From assembly GCA_033439795.1 (NCBI GenBank), contig JAUTDP010000003.1, forward strand, positions 3,162,001 to 3,226,000: DNA of 64,000 nucleotides. The letters run 5' to 3'. Numbering within the stretch: position 1 is the first letter of the stretch; each line of letters starts with the position of its first letter. Made by a program: the position numbers and the translations under genes. The notes beneath the pieces were generated by a model. It saw nothing but the letters and a program-made list of their open reading frames with translations, was not told the origin of the DNA and ran no database searches. This stretch comes from Sordaria brevicollis. Its lineage: Eukaryota > Ascomycota > Sordariomycetes > Sordariales > Sordariaceae. Positions 37,461-52,091 of this stretch are shown piece after piece.

Positions 37461-38240
37461 ATTGAAACGCCCATGTCTTCGCATTGGAATGTGGAGTTGC
37501 GCCGGGCCCCCATCTTAAAACCCCGGAGTTTACGGAGGTCGTGCTATAGGCCCGCGTAGCGAAACCTTCCAAGGGAAAGCGCGGCGTTTCTATCTATAAC
37601 GGTTCGGACAGTAGAAAAATTGCGGAGTCGTTGAAGTCGTCCCTATATACTTAATCGGGGCATTCTAAGTTCAATTAAAATCGAAGCCCGTACTTTTTTA
37701 ACGAAATACTATTAAAAGGGCGATATACCTTTTAAATTCAACGTTGTAAATATAAATGTAGTATTATTTTATTGGTTTAATTATTCCGGATAGAATGGTA
37801 TAGGTTGTATTAAATTCCGACGAGCGGTTATTGAAAAAAATGAGAAAGAAGATCGGAAAAATCGAATTTAGTACGAAAACGCCGGCTAAAAATTATTAAT
37901 ACATTCCGGGAACGATAATTATAAGACCGCGGCCAAAAATTATTAATAGACTTAGAAAAATTTCGAAAATTTTTTAGAAAAAATCGCTAAATTTTTTTCC
38001 TAAGGCCTATAACCTTAACCCCGGTAGTAAAGGGGGTACCAAAATATAGAGCGGAAAAAGGCGAAGAAAATGCCCCCCCTTAGGAATTTCCATACCCCCT
38101 AGTGAGGGAGAAAAACGACTTTGAAAAAATTTGACGGATAGGTAGAAGAAAAGAAATTCGAAAAAAATAAAATAAAATAATTTTCAAAAAGGTTAAGAGA
38201 TAGTAAGGGTAATAATAATAATAATAATAAATTATAATGA

Positions 38241-38420
38241 ATAATAAATAATAAATAATAAATAATAAATAATAAATAATAAATAATAAATAATAAATAA
38301 TAAAAATAAATAATAAATAATAAATAATAAATAATAAATAATAAATGATAAATGATAAATGATAAATGATAAATAATAAATAATAAATAATAAATAATAA
38401 ATAATAAATAATAAATAATA
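38241..38420. repeat. (AAATAAT)n heptanucleotide array, about 25 copies
   Basis: Near-perfect 7-bp units with a few variants (AAATGAT around 38,341-38,370). Degenerate copies continue to about 38,462. Confidence 0.9.
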
Positions 38421-38940
38421 TATAATGAATAATATATAATGAATATTAAATAGTAAATAATAAATAGAAATTTAGAACCGTAAAAATAGAATAAAAGAGG
38501 GGAAAAAAAATTTAAACTATAATTTAAAATGTAAGAAAGTCGTATAAATAAAATTATAAAATAAATGGAAGAGAAATAAAAAGAATAAAAGGAGGAAACG
38601 AAATAGAAAGGAAAGAAGAAATTTTGAAAATAATTTTTTAAAAAAGAAGTAAGGAAGTAATAGTTTAAAAATTATAATAATAAATAATGATATTAATAAG
38701 GAAGAAAATTGAAAGAATGAAAATTAATAATGGAATTAAAAACTAAATAAATTGATAAATTATAAAATAAATAAGGAAATAAATTAAAAGTTAAATTTGA
38801 AATGAAAAAAATAAATAAATAATTTAAAAAATAAATAAATAAATAACATATAAAGAAATAAACAAATATAAAACTAAACGAACAAATAAAGAAGTAAAAG
38901 ATTAAGTGAATTAATAATTATACAAGTAAGTATATAAATA

Positions 38941-39020
38941 TGAGAAACTCTATTTGCACGGACATGAAAATCTATTTACATAGATACCCACTTTTTTCCC
39001 CCATATAAAACCCTAACCCT
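38941..39020 (+). repeat. MULE left terminal inverted repeat
   Basis: About 80 bp. It carries one intact CTATTTGCACGGA box and a second, RIP-altered one (CTATTTACATAGA), which in the right repeat is still intact. Confidence 0.85.
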
Positions 39021-40809
39021 AGTAGTCGGCGATTTTAATACGTATTCGCCTATATATTCTTTTATAAATTTCAACCCAAAATCTAGGCATTATATTATTT
39101 CAAGGTTTAATTATACTAAGGCAACCTAAACCCTAAATTACAACGTACGTACCACCCCGTAACTTTTTTTTTATAAAGTAATTTTATAACGGTCTTATAA
39201 GGGGTTTAGCGCCACGGTCGCACTTTTACACGTCGCAAATCAATTAAAATCGCTCAATTAAAATCGCTACTCAATCGAATTTAATAAAGCTTATTATATT
39301 AATTTATATTAATCCGTATATTATTAATTTTATTTATATAATCGACGTATTTAATTACTAATAATTAATATACCTTAAAGTCTCCCTTACGCTAACGTAA
39401 TATTAAGTAGCGCGGCTCCTCCTTTTTTACCGCTTTTATTACCTTTACTTCCTCTACTACCTTTACCCTATATTAATATATTTCCCTTTACTACTTTTCC
39501 TTTTTTAAGCTTATTTTTACTATTAAGCGGGCGACCCCTCCTTTTAAATTACGTAACGCTAAGTTAGGAATAATCGGCTACATCCTCTACCTTTAAATTA
39601 ATACCCTCCTAAGTAAATGCGTTTCGCTAAATAAATAGTGTTATATATATTAAGGGAATAAAATTCTAATTATATATAAAGCTATAGCCCTGGGTAAGTT
39701 AGAAGGGAAGCTTTCTTCGAAATTATAATATTATAACCGGCGTAATAAATAAAAGAAGAATTTAGGTAGTAATTAACGCGGTCGATCGGGGAACTAGAAT
39801 CTAAATACTAACCGACGCAATAAGCTAAGGAGTATTAGGGTCTCGAACAAAGGGTTAACTATTACGTAATCGACCACGTAAATTATTAATACGGTTAAAA
39901 TTATAATATTTAAAATATTTATTATTATTAATACGGCTTTTAGAAAACTATTAATAAAAATGAAAATCTAATTTACTAAACTTTAATAACGGCGGCTTAA
40001 TCTCTAAACTAAGGAGTAATTAATATGAATATAGTAAGTTAAATTATTTAATAAATTTACCTATATATAATTCAAACTCGACGGGGTTAAGATTTTTTAA
40101 CGTTATAATAATAACCTTTACTATATAATATTACTTTATAACCAATTCGAACGTACGCTAACCAACTTAATATAATACTTCTTTTAATTACTATACGTTA
40201 AAATAATTTAATTATATAAATTTAATTTCTAATTCTTCCTTTTCTTTAATTCTATTCCTTATTATATTAAATAAACGGAAATTCTATATAATAGCGCCAA
40301 TAATTAAACTATTACCTATATATAAAAGGATAATTAATTTACTATATAATATATAAGGTTGAATATAGTTAAGAAAATTAGGTAAAGTAAAAAATAGGGG
40401 GGGAGGATAATTACCGCTAATAATAAAACTCTTCAAATTTCGATTAATTAACTCGATTAGCGATATAATATAATAGCCAAAATTAAAGCGCTCGTTAATA
40501 TAATAAATAGCCTACTACTTTTTAATTAAAATATATATATCCCTTAAATACTCGATAATTGTAATCTATTATTTAAAGAAGCTATAAAGCTTCTCCTAAG
40601 CAACGTAGAATACCTCCTTAATATACGCGTAATATACGTATTTCTAAAGATTATATAACCTAAAGCGTAAATACTCCACAATATTAAGGAGAACGCCCAA
40701 CTAAATTAAATTAGTAGCTAATTCGTTTATACGAATAATAACGCCGCGGTTTTCTTTATCAAACTTATCGAAAGTAATTGCATTATTAAATAAGGTTAAT
40801 TAGGGTTAT

Positions 40810-41091
40810 TATTACGGGCTGAATGCACGTTAAGTATGGGTTAGGATATATATTAAAGTACGAAGGAGAGGAAATAGGAAGTATACGTAGAGGGCTGGAT
40901 ATATAGGCGCGAGCCTATACCCCAGCCCGTGCACGCTTACGTAACACTATACGTGACTACTAGTGACCAAATTTGGGCTATATCGTACTATAATATATAT
41001 ACTATAATCGTAAATAGCTACCAAAGAGCTAGGTACCTATAAAGGTAATTAGTACGTATATTAAATATAATATAGGTTTAATCCTATAATA
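40810..41091 (-). repeat. E2 3' LTR
   Basis: 282 bp and less mutated than some neighbours (keeps GAATGCACG, CCCGTGCACGC). A purine-rich stretch (complement of CCCCCTTTAAAAG) borders it on the internal side as a candidate polypurine tract. Confidence 0.88.
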
Positions 41092-44000
41092 TTATCCCCC
41101 TTTAAAAGAAGTTTATAAAATTAAAAAATTTATATATACGTATAATTATATCCTAGAATCCTTTAATAATTCGTTAAATACTTCTAAACGTAACGCTAAC
41201 TATATTTTAAACTATTTATCTATTAAAAATCGTATAATCCTTATTATTATTTCTATTAAACCCTCCTCTTCCTCTTTCTTTATTAGTAGCGTCTTTATCT
41301 TTAAAGTAGCGAATTATTATATTAATCGGGCGGAACGGCGGCGTAAAGGCTCATTTTAAGCGGGGGGGTCGTTTCGTTAATTAATCCGGTTAAGGAAATT
41401 GCAAACGCGGAATAATATAAGTTTATTTAAATAATTATAATAAAAATCTTAAAATTATATTTCGTAATTAATAACGTTATCGATTTTTTCCTAAATTAGG
41501 TCGTAATTACTTTCCTATTTAATTAAATAATATTAATAATAATTCTATCCTTTTTATTCGACGTTTAAGAATTTATCGAAACCCTATTTTATATATTTTT
41601 TGTAATTATCGGTACGGACTATTATTTTACCTTCGTTAATACGAATATTAAAATTAATTACCTAATTAGGGAAGCCTTAACCGAATTAATATTATATTAT
41701 AGAAATATAAAAGGTAAATAAATACTTTATATTATTAAAGAATTTTAATTTAATGGTATAAATATTGGATTAGAAGATTATAAACGGGCCTTCTTAGCGG
41801 GGAGAGAATTTAGCGTATAAATAGCTATTAAAGAAATTGGAAATATCGAATAATATTATATCCTTAAATTTATATTTTATTAAATTAATATAATATTTAT
41901 TAATATTCTCCTTATACCGGTCTTAAATTTATTTAATTTATTAAATTATAAAATTCTAAATTTTTTTAAATCGGTCGGCGAATTTATTGGCTTTATAATA
42001 TTTTTTTAATTATATAGGTAATAAAGTAAGAAGTGGCGGGTTGCGAAATTCGGTATTTATATAAAGGTAATACCTATAATTAGTAAAGAAGGGGGATAAT
42101 TTTATTAAAGAAGAAACGGCGTTATTTTTTATAAATTCGGCGAGGGGTAATTATTTAGCCTAATTTATTTAGGATTAATTAATATATAAATAGAAGTATT
42201 ATTCTATTTTAACGTTAATACGTTCTATTTAAGCGTTAATTTACGGGTAAAAAACGGAAGTAAATTTATGCATTATTCCTAATCGTTAATAGAAGGAGGC
42301 TTAAAAACGGAATACGAATTAAATATTATAATCGGAGAGGATAAAATTTAAAAACTTATAAAAGTAATAAATTCGATCGATAAACCTTTTTATTAATTCT
42401 TCGGTAAATAATATAACCGTCGGAACAAAATAATATATTTTAATTAGGCGGTCTATAATAACGTAAATATATTTAAATTTTTAATTAAAATATAAGCTAT
42501 TTAATAATAGAGTAACGTAATCGACCGAAATAATAATTTATAACGTTATAATAATTAAAATTATTTTAAAAAGCTTAACGTAACTTCGTTTAAAGAATTT
42601 AATCTTTATATATAGAAGGTAAGCCTTATAAAAAACGCGTATATCGTTAATTATCCTTTTTTAATAGAATTCGCGGGATAATAATTTGTACGTAGCGTTA
42701 CGCTTAAAATAGCCCGCGCTAGGCGAATTATATTAGCGGTTAATTAATTAGAATTAGAATTCCTTATTATAAAGGTCGATAATAATACGGCCTTATTATT
42801 TTATTATACTATTAAAAATAATTTAATATTCGTTAAAAATTTTATATAGGATTTTACGGACGGAGATTAATTAATTATAAGCGTTTAAATTATTTAAAGC
42901 GGAGATAATTTCTTAAAAGAATATAGAATTCTTATAATTATTTAAAATAATATTATTAATAAATTTATTTTTATAATTGCTTATAAAGGATAGGGAGAAA
43001 TATACCGTAAAATTATTAAAATATCCGTTTATAAATTATAAAAATTATAATAATATATATTAATAGACGGTTAAGTATTTATTTTCGGCCTTAAAAAAGA
43101 TATTATTAAATTTGCAATTAAATACGTCCGGACGTAAATTCTTAAAGCCGGGGGTATATTGGATTTAGAAATTAAAGTAGGATAGAAATTAAAATTACCG
43201 TATATAACGTTATATTAATTATTTATTAATTATAAATATTTTTAAATTTTTATAATCCGTAAGGATATCGAAAGGTTATTATACGCCTTCGAATTCTAAT
43301 TACTATTTTTTAAATATTTTAATAATAATTAAAAGCTCTTTATTATAAATATTATAATTATATTCTTAAGCGGAATATTTCGTAGAGAAATATATAATAG
43401 GGTATAATACGCTATTATTTCTATACTATAAAAATATACCGCCTACTATTTAATTCGAAATATCGGTTTCAATAATTATTTTTTTAATTTAATTATAAAT
43501 TTTTAAAATAAATTTAATAGCGAAAGCCCGTTTTAAAATTTTAAATACGGATTAATAATGGTCGGATTAAAACTATAGCGCATCTTTCTTCGTTAATTCG
43601 TATAAAAGCGAAACTATTATTAAAAAATTCTTTATAAATTAATAATAGAAGTTTACGAAACCGAAGAATTATTATAAAAAATTTTTAAATTATAGCAATA
43701 CCTATTCGAAGATTACTTTAATTTTATTTAAATTTATTTTAATATTACCTAATATTATAATAAAACCGAAGTATTTCGTACGTTTCGTATAAAATTCGCA
43801 TTTATCGATATTAATATTAAGGCCTACTTTAATAAAGCGTTCGAAAATATCGTTAACGTAGCGTTCGTAATCCTTTTTATTATCGGAATAAATAAAAATA
43901 TTATTAAAGTAAGTAATCGCGTAAATATCAAAAATATTATATAAAAAATCGTTAATATAGTTTTAAAAAGCGCTTAGCGCGCCCTAAAGACTAAAAAAAT

Positions 44001-47000
44001 ACTATTAAGGATTTAAATAGCCCGAATTGTATTATAAACGTAATAAACTATTCGTATTTTTCTTTAATACGGATATAATTAAAAACGGTAATAATATCGA
44101 ACTTCGTAAAAATTTTAATGTAGCAAATCGCATCGAAGGTTTTTTTAATTAAGGGGAACGGGTAGCGGAATTTAAAAATAATGTTATTAATACCCCAATA
44201 ATTAACGTAAACGCGGACTCCGCTACCCGGTTTCTTAATTAAAAGGATAGGAACGGAAGCTTCCAATTATAACGGCCGGATAAACTTCTTCTTAAGGTTA
44301 TTATTAATTTATTTTTTAATAACGTTAAATTCTTTTAAATTAAAAATACGGTTACGGGACGTAAATAGTATAATATTAGGTTTAAATTCGAATTTGAAAT
44401 CGTATAATCTATTCGGGGGAAGTATATTAATTATTTTTTATTTAAAATTATTTATTTATTACTAATATTAATAAGGGAATTTAATTTAAATTTAGGCGTT
44501 AATTTTAGGAAATTTATCGGTTTTTTTATAAAATTTTATAACGTTTTTAAAAATAATCTTACTAATATTAATATTATTAGTAATAAAATAATTATTAATA
44601 GTATTCTTATATATTTTAAAATCGGAAGCGTATCCTATAAATATTATAAATGCGGATACTTTAATTATTTTAATTACTTCCTTAATATTAATACCGTAAA
44701 GAGCGTCGATTTAAATATAATAATTACTATTGAAAAGTTTCTTATAATAATATACTTTACCGTCTATAACGTCTTTAATTATATTAATTATAAAGGATTT
44801 CTTAATTATATTAAGCGTTAAAACGCCTTTTTTTTTTATTACTTTATCCTCGTCGAATATACGTTAAATATCCTTCGTTATATTTATTTATATCGTTCGG
44901 ATAATTTAGAATTTATATTTTTCAACGAATTAATTAAATATAGCTATTAATAATTTTTTAATATTATTTAAGTCGAAGGGGCCTTTAAAAATATAATAAA
45001 AGCGGATTAGGGTATAATAATCGAGGAATAAAGTATAGATTCCTTTAGCGAATTTATAAAGTATAAATATTATATAAAATAACGGTGGAAGAAAATAACG
45101 TATTGTAATTATAAGTATAAAGGCTTATCTATTAATAATTTTATTTATAAGTATAACGTTTATATAATTAATTACCCTTTATTTAAATTTATTAAATTTT
45201 TAATAAGCGGCGTATTATATTATCGTGGAAATTAAAATCCTGTAAACGGATTCTATTAGGGAAGGAATATCCGGTTCGCCCTTATTGGGAATATTTTTTA
45301 TTAAAGGCTTTTAATATATAAGCTTTATATTAAGGATAATTCTAGGGGGGGTAATCGATAACGTAACGAAGGGGCCTTATTAATATTTATAAAATAAAAG
45401 TACGTAGTAAAGATAGGGAGGCGTTTTTTATAAGAAATAACCGTAACGTTCGTAAAACCGGCCGAAGGTAAGGCGATCGCTAAGTTAATTAATATTAAGG
45501 GTATAATAAATTAATTATAAATAGTTAAGAATTATTAAATTATTATTAATTAAATTATAAATTAAGAGGTCGATAATTTTATAATAAACGCTAACGTTTA
45601 TAATTAATTTATTAAAATACGTAATACTACTTTTAGTTTAACCGTCGGTTAAATATAATAATTTAAAGATTTAAAAAGGGAATAAAGGAAGGTTATTATA
45701 AATAATAAAATAACGATTAATAAAACCGAGAGTAGTATATTTATTATTAATAAGGGTAGTATAATATATTTTACGCAGTTTATAAGATAAATAAATAGAA
45801 AAATTTAATAAATTAGAATATTTATAACGGTTATTTATAAAAGATTAATAAATCTTTATAATATTTAATTTTATAAGGATATTCTTCTATTATTTATCTT
45901 TATACTTAATAAATGGTAGCTTCTAATTGCGATTTAAATAAGAGGTTATATATTTCTTTAATTATTAATAAAATTATTCTCATTACCTATAACCGGGCTT
46001 ATAAAACCGTAAGGGTATATAGGGTTAGGGTAGTAAACGGGGGGTATATAATAATTACCCGGGGCTAAGGTACTATAATAAATTAAAGCGCCGCCTGTAC
46101 TTATAACGTTAATATTATATTAATTATATTAATTGTAATTATATTAACCTTAAATAGGACGTTACTATTATTTATTAATATTATTATTATTAAAATTATT
46201 ATTATTACCCTTATTTTTATTCTTTTTATCCTTCGCTTCTTTATCCTTCTTCTAATAGTTAATAGGCAAATCCTTATTAAAATTAATACGAAATTTACAT
46301 TTAATAGTAAAATAATTCTTACGGCTATAATAGGTATAAGCGCTAAATTTTATATACTATTCGAAAATATCTTTATTAATTATATAAGATATTTGGATAT
46401 TAACGGGGAATATAGAATCGAAATTTATAATGGAATTATTTTGATTAATAATAAATTCGGGAACGGAAGTAATATTAAAAGCGGAGTTTAGACCGGAGGC
46501 GGACGTACCGGTATTAATATTAATAATAAGGCGGGAATTATTAATAACTTTATCGCGTTAATTTTTCTCTTCTAATTATTTAATTAAATCGCGGACTATT
46601 ATAAATTATTTATCGAATTTATTATTATTGGGCTAAGGGCGCTATAAAATAATAGCGTTACGCAAACGGTTATTAAAATGGGCGTAAAAATAATAAACCT
46701 TTATATTATTATCGAAATTATAGTAGTCGATTAAAATAACGAATTTATTTTCGAAATTAAACTATTTTATTTTATTAAATTTTAATTCTTTAAATTCGTA
46801 GCGGAATTAAATAACGGTATCGATATTATTATACTTCTTCTTTATTTATTTAAATAAATCTTTAGTTATAAATTATTTAAAATCCTCTCCTAATAAAACT
46901 TTAAAGAATTCGGGTTCGATAATTTTAAAAGGTTTATTAATTAGGGAGCGGGCGATTAAAAAGTATTTAATACGTATAATATTAAATAAAGTCGGATTAT

Positions 47001-47955
47001 CCTCCTAAGCGAATTAAATATTAATATTCTAACGACGAAATTTAACGGCGCGTTTAACCGAATTACCGGTACCGTTAAAAGTAAATATAATTATTATTTA
47101 TAATACCAATTTATAACCGCTACCGCTAATAGGGTTATTAATAAGGGGAACGGGGGTAGCTATTTTATTATTAGCGGTTACGTCGAACGAATTTTTTTAA
47201 ATTAATTAGGTTTAGGTAATATATTAATAAAGATTAGTAATTATTTTTTAATATTTCTTAATTTAGTATTTTAAGGCCTAACGGAAATTATTTTTAAAAT
47301 CGGATAATTTAATTTCGAAATTGGAAATAGCGCGTTAATAATCGGCTATAACGTTTTAAAATTGAAGATTATATTTAATTTAGAGCGTAGCGTAGGCGCT
47401 TTCTAAATTTTAGAGGTCGAATTTAATTTATTAAAATTCGATTTCGAAATCGTATACCCTAATACCTATTTCGACGATATTAAAATAAATAAATTTAATA
47501 AGAATTATTAATATTAATTAAAAAGCAGGGTTTAATATAAAATCGAAAGTTTAATTAATAATAATAATAATAGGGAGTGCGATAAAATCGAGAGCGGATA
47601 AAATATTTATTAAATTTAAATAAATAGGGTTATCCGAAAATATAACCGTAAAAATACTAATAATAATAATAATAATAAAATTATCCGTAATAAGGGGAAC
47701 CGAAAATTATTAATTTAAAAAAAATATAAATCGTTTAAATTAATATATTTAATAAATATAAAATAAAGAAAGAAAGTACGAACGATTCGATAATAATATT
47801 CGTTTTAATATTTTACTTAATTTAATATACGCGGGACTAATATATAATTATTATAATCGTTTAATAATCGAATTTTGAATATTTTAAAACCAAAATATAA
47901 TAATCGTAATCTTCCTCAATATACGCACGTAGCGCAATAACTTAATACTTTAAAC

Positions 47956-48237
47956 TATTACGGGCTAAATATACATTAAATATAGGTTAGGATATATATT
48001 AAAGTACGAAGGAGAGGAAATAAGAAGTATACGTAGAAGGCTGGATATATAAGCACGAACCTATACCCTAGCCCGTACACGCTTACGTAATATTATACGT
48101 AACTACTAGTAACTAGATTTAGGCTATATCGTGCTATAGTATGTGTACTATGGTCGTGAATGGCCGCTAGGGAGTTGGGCATTTATAAAGGTGGTTAGTG
48201 CGTATACTAGGTATGGCATAGGTCTAATCCTGTGACA
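47956..48237 (-). repeat. E2 5' LTR
   Basis: 282 bp, same length as the 3' copy. It begins TGTCACAGG in element orientation; the unmutated TG shows the ancestral LTR start. Confidence 0.88.
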
Positions 48238-49734
48238 GTTATACTCCTATTAATACCGATATCTCTTATTATACTTAAATAGTAATAATATTAGAATAAA
48301 CCTAAATAATTTACTTAGCGGCCTTCTTATCCCACTTACGCTTAATATTTAATATTACGTTTTTATTAATATAGAAAATACAAATTTAGGAATTTACTTT
48401 TAAGTAAACTCGAATAATTATATTCTTTATTACTAAGTCGTAATTTATAATAATAATTTTCGGTTTAATAACGCTAATAATTTAACGACGAGCGTTAATT
48501 TAATCCATTAACCAATTAAAACCCTCCTACTTCTTATTATTAATAAGGCTAAAACCGTAATTAAAAGTATACCCAATATTAATTATACTAATAATCTAAA
48601 AGAATATTAAACCCTTATTATTAATTTTATATATATTATTATACATTTATATATTAGGGTATTAGCGCCACATCTCCTCTCCCTATAAATTATTCCAAAA
48701 TAGCGCAATCGGTTTACTATTATTATTAATAATATTAATATTATCCCAATTAACCTCAAAGTAGACCTCCTTCTCTCTAAAGAGCTTTATTATAAATTAA
48801 AATAAATTATAACCTATATTAACTTCCCTCTTAAATTTATACCGAAGGTTAATTAATTACCTACTAGTAAAATAAAATTTTAGAAATTAATTACATAACT
48901 AATCTATAATATAACGGTTCTTAACATCGGGTCGGTACAAATACTATATAACGAAGGTCTTATATTCTATTTTAAAAATACCCTAAATCTATACCTTTTT
49001 ACTAAGAATATAAATATAATAATTATAATTATCTTTAACCTCAAAAGTCTACCTCTTATCGTTCGTCGCTAACGCTTTAGTAATCCCCTTTTAAAAGTAG
49101 CCTATTTTTAACGTTACCGTATTACGATTAATTACTTTACTTCTACGTATCTTACCGCAATTATATTCAAAATCGATTTTAATCGGATTAAATTCTTTAT
49201 TAATAATATTACTAATTCTAAATATAACGAACTATTAACTAAATTCTTTACCCTAATCTTTAACTACTATAATTACTTTATCGAAGGTATTATATTATAT
49301 CGTAGAAATTTTATAGAGGGGAGGGTTTTAAATCTCTTTATCGAAAGCGTTATTATCGTCGGGTAGGGTAATATTTATTAATTATAATTACGCCGAAGTA
49401 GGCTCGAAAATAAATAGGATTTAAGTATTAATAATAATAAAATTAATTTAGGAAATATTAAGTACAAAAAGTAAAAGATCGATTATATTATCGGGGATCG
49501 CAAAATTGGCGGGCAGGCTATAGTCGTAATTAGCCGACGGTTATTAGAACGCCGCATCTACTATTTATATTACAATTAATTAGGGAAATATATAGAAAAA
49601 AATAATAAATCGCTACTTATTATCGATAAATACTAATAACGTTATTTTAATAATAATATCTAATAATACGCGATATAATAAATTAATAAAAGTAGTAATA
49701 TATATAATAATAGTTTTAATTAAATTGGGTAATT

Positions 49735-49991
49735 AATTTAGGTAGCCAATTTGGGTACTAGTTTGGGTGGCCAGTCTGGGTGGCCAGTCTGGGTAGTTAG
49801 TGTAATACGATTGTAAGGGTCTGAACGTATAATGGATTGAAATCTAGGAGCTTGGCGGGCGCGGTACGTACCAGATTGGCGCGGGTTACGTGCGGGATAG
49901 GCTAGAGGACCAGGGTTGGGGTTTTGTATGGGGGAAAAAAGTGGGTATCCGTGCAAATAGATTTTTATGTCCGTGCAAATAGAGTTTCTCA
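49735..49991. other. Little-mutated MULE end with 13-bp tandem repeats
   Basis: Normal composition with abundant CpA/TpG. At 49,740-49,800 are four units of the type GTGGCCAGTCTGG (two identical, two variant). The outer part is the right terminal inverted repeat, with two intact CTATTTGCACGGA boxes that may be transposase binding sites. Confidence 0.7.
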
Positions 49992-50072
49992 TAAATATAT
50001 AAATAGATAAATAAATAAATTAGGAAATAAATAAAGAAATAAATAAATGATTCAATAAATAAAGAAATAAAG

Positions 50073-50268
<196 letters not shown>

Positions 50269-50364
50269 TGTTTGAATTAAGAAAGCGTTTATATAAAAGA
50301 GGAGAGTAAAATGGGCGTTTCATTGTCTCCGTTGGGCATATCCGGCTCCGCCCAAGGGAATACT

Positions 50365-51805
50365 ATTTTATATTTTAATATCGTATTAAAATAAATAAAT
50401 AAATGTATTAATTAAACGCTAATTATCCTTATTTATAGAGGATATATATAACGACTTTTATTCTATAATACCCTTAATAGCGGTATAATCTATCAAAATA
50501 ATAATAATTTTATTATAAAAATAAATATAAGTATGTAGCTTCTTTATTACTTATATTAAAGCGATTACTTCCAATTCAAAAGGACCGTATCGAAATTCTA
50601 CGGAAATTAAGTACTTATTTAAAAATAGGATAGGTAATATTTAATTTACTGGAATTAGGGTACTAAAAATCTATTTATATTTATTTTTTAAATAGAAAAG
50701 TATAACGCTATTACCCCTTTCTAATAAATTATTAATTTAAAGGAAGGCTTATTTATCGGGATCGAAATAATAGAATATATAATTACTATAAATTTCTTTC
50801 TATAAAGTATCGAAAGTTACGAATTTTTAAAAAGTAGGAGTAAAACGGGTCTGGGTATAAAAAGCGGCCCTCTTCGCCGGTTTACCGTTTACGATTATTC
50901 CTTCAATTTATCCGGCGGTTAATAAATTTACTTTCTTTTATTAAAATAGTTCTAATAATTAGGCGTAGTAGGCTATTAAATAGCGTAAGAAATTAACGCC
51001 CCCTAAATATATTTCGAAAACTCTTAATTAATTTAGGAATTCGAATTTTTTAAATACCTTAATACGCTATACAATATTCTACAATCCCAATCCGTCGACG
51101 TGGAAACCCAATAATTCTATATTAGAATAGCCTAAGAAAAACTTTTTTAATAATAAAAAAATATTCTTAAACGTAAAAAGGCCGAAAATAACCTTTAAAT
51201 ACTAAATATACTCTTCCCAATTATCGGAAATAATAATAATATCGTCGATATAAACCTAATAATAAAATTCATAATCGGCGAAAAAGCAGTCTATAAATCT
51301 CTAAATATAAATAAAAATATTCCTAAAACCTATTTAAATAACCGTTGGAGCTTTTAAACTTCTATAAATAATAAAGGTAAAGCGGTCCTAATATATTAAT
51401 TATATTCTAAATTAATAAAAGAAAATAATAGCGTTTATTATTTTTATAAATTTCTTCCTTCGTATAAAAGCGATTATTTCGTTTTAAAAAGGAAGGGGGT
51501 AATTATTTAGGACGGTAAAATTATTAATTACCTTTATATTTACTACCGGGCGTACTTTCTATTTACCGTCCCTAATCTCTTTCTATACTACAAAAATAGG
51601 GTAAGCGAACGATATAGTATAAATAATCTATTATATCTTACTTTATTAATATAAAGCGTCGAAAATTTCGTTAATTACTATTTAATCCTTTTTATTTAAT
51701 AAATATAACTAAGTAACTACTTTCTAATTCTACTAGCCTTCGACTAAAGGGACCCGTATATAATCCTCTTTTAATATATTTATTAACCCTCTTTCTTTCT
51801 ATAAC
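50365..51805 (-). pseudogene. Ty3/gypsy element E4, reverse transcriptase and RNase H part (middle fragment)
   Basis: The minus strand gives, ignoring stops, VRPVVNIKVINNFTV and NYPLPF, then YIDDIIIIS with both catalytic aspartates intact, then LLGFHVDGLGL, followed by the RNase H region FELEVIALI and LIDYTAIKGI. The protein type differs from E1-E3: it belongs to the large fungal gypsy group with a VRPVVDIR..LN opening. The upper edge is the E3 insertion site; the lower edge is the 12.9-kb insertion. Confidence 0.85.
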
Positions 51806-52091
51806 TGTCATAGGATTATACCTGTACTATACCCGGTATATATATTAACTACCTATATAGGTGCCTAGATCCCCAACGACTATTCCCGACTATAGTACGC
51901 ATACTATAGCTTAATATAGTCTAAATCTAATCACCTATAATTACGTATAGTATCACGTAAGTGCGTACGGACTAGGGTATAAACTCGCGCCTATATATTT
52001 AATCTTCCGTATATATTTCTCCCTTCCCTTCCTTCGTATAATAATATATATTTTATTATATATTTAACGGTATTAACGTTATCCTTTAATA
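51806..52091 (+). repeat. E3 5' LTR
   Basis: 286 bp. The TG start is intact. The core (GTGCGTACGGACTAGGGTA...CTCGCGCC) is closely related to the complement of the E2 LTR. Confidence 0.9.

Larger units (their letters stand above)
40810..48237 (-). mobile_element. Ty3/gypsy LTR retrotransposon E2, complete but RIP-inactivated
   Basis: LTRs of 282 bp each (40,810-41,091; 47,956-48,237) and target duplication GTTAT on both sides (40,805-40,809; 48,238-48,242; ATAAC in element orientation). On the minus strand are the gag zinc knuckle (about 46,360-46,310, last Cys intact), reverse transcriptase with a 72-codon open remnant at 44,266-44,048 (IKKPGSGVRVYVNYWGIN), and a catalytic box reading YFNN instead of YFDD. 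It lies inside the MULE transposase gene. LTR and gag similarity place it in the same family as E3. Confidence 0.93.
38941..49991 (-). mobile_element. Mutator-like (MULE) DNA transposon with about 80-bp terminal inverted repeats, split by E2
   Basis: Ends 38,941 and 49,991 are inverted repeats beginning TGAGAAACTCTATTTGCACG, matching for about 80 bp with a few RIP-type changes. TAAATA flanks both sides (38,935-38,940; 49,992-49,997), although MULEs normally make 9-11 bp duplications. Minus-strand translation of about 49,100-48,238 then 40,809-39,480, ignoring stops, gives MULE transposase landmarks: NWLMD, IIINYDLVIKN, CIFYINKNV (ancestral C...FHINKN), and later YINERFNFGYYIVSLIELINRNLKSF. 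Without E2 the element is about 3.6 kb, a normal MULE size. Confidence 0.75.

Noticed and set aside
39009..39022. CCCTAACCCTA, resembling telomere repeats
   Set aside because: Only two units. The mirror copy at the right MULE end reads CCCCAACCCT, so it is part of the inverted repeat and partly a product of RIP.
39022..39060. VVGDFNTYSPIY, similar to the GDFN motif of LINE endonucleases
   Set aside because: It lies just inside the MULE end, with no further endonuclease or LINE reverse transcriptase motif downstream.
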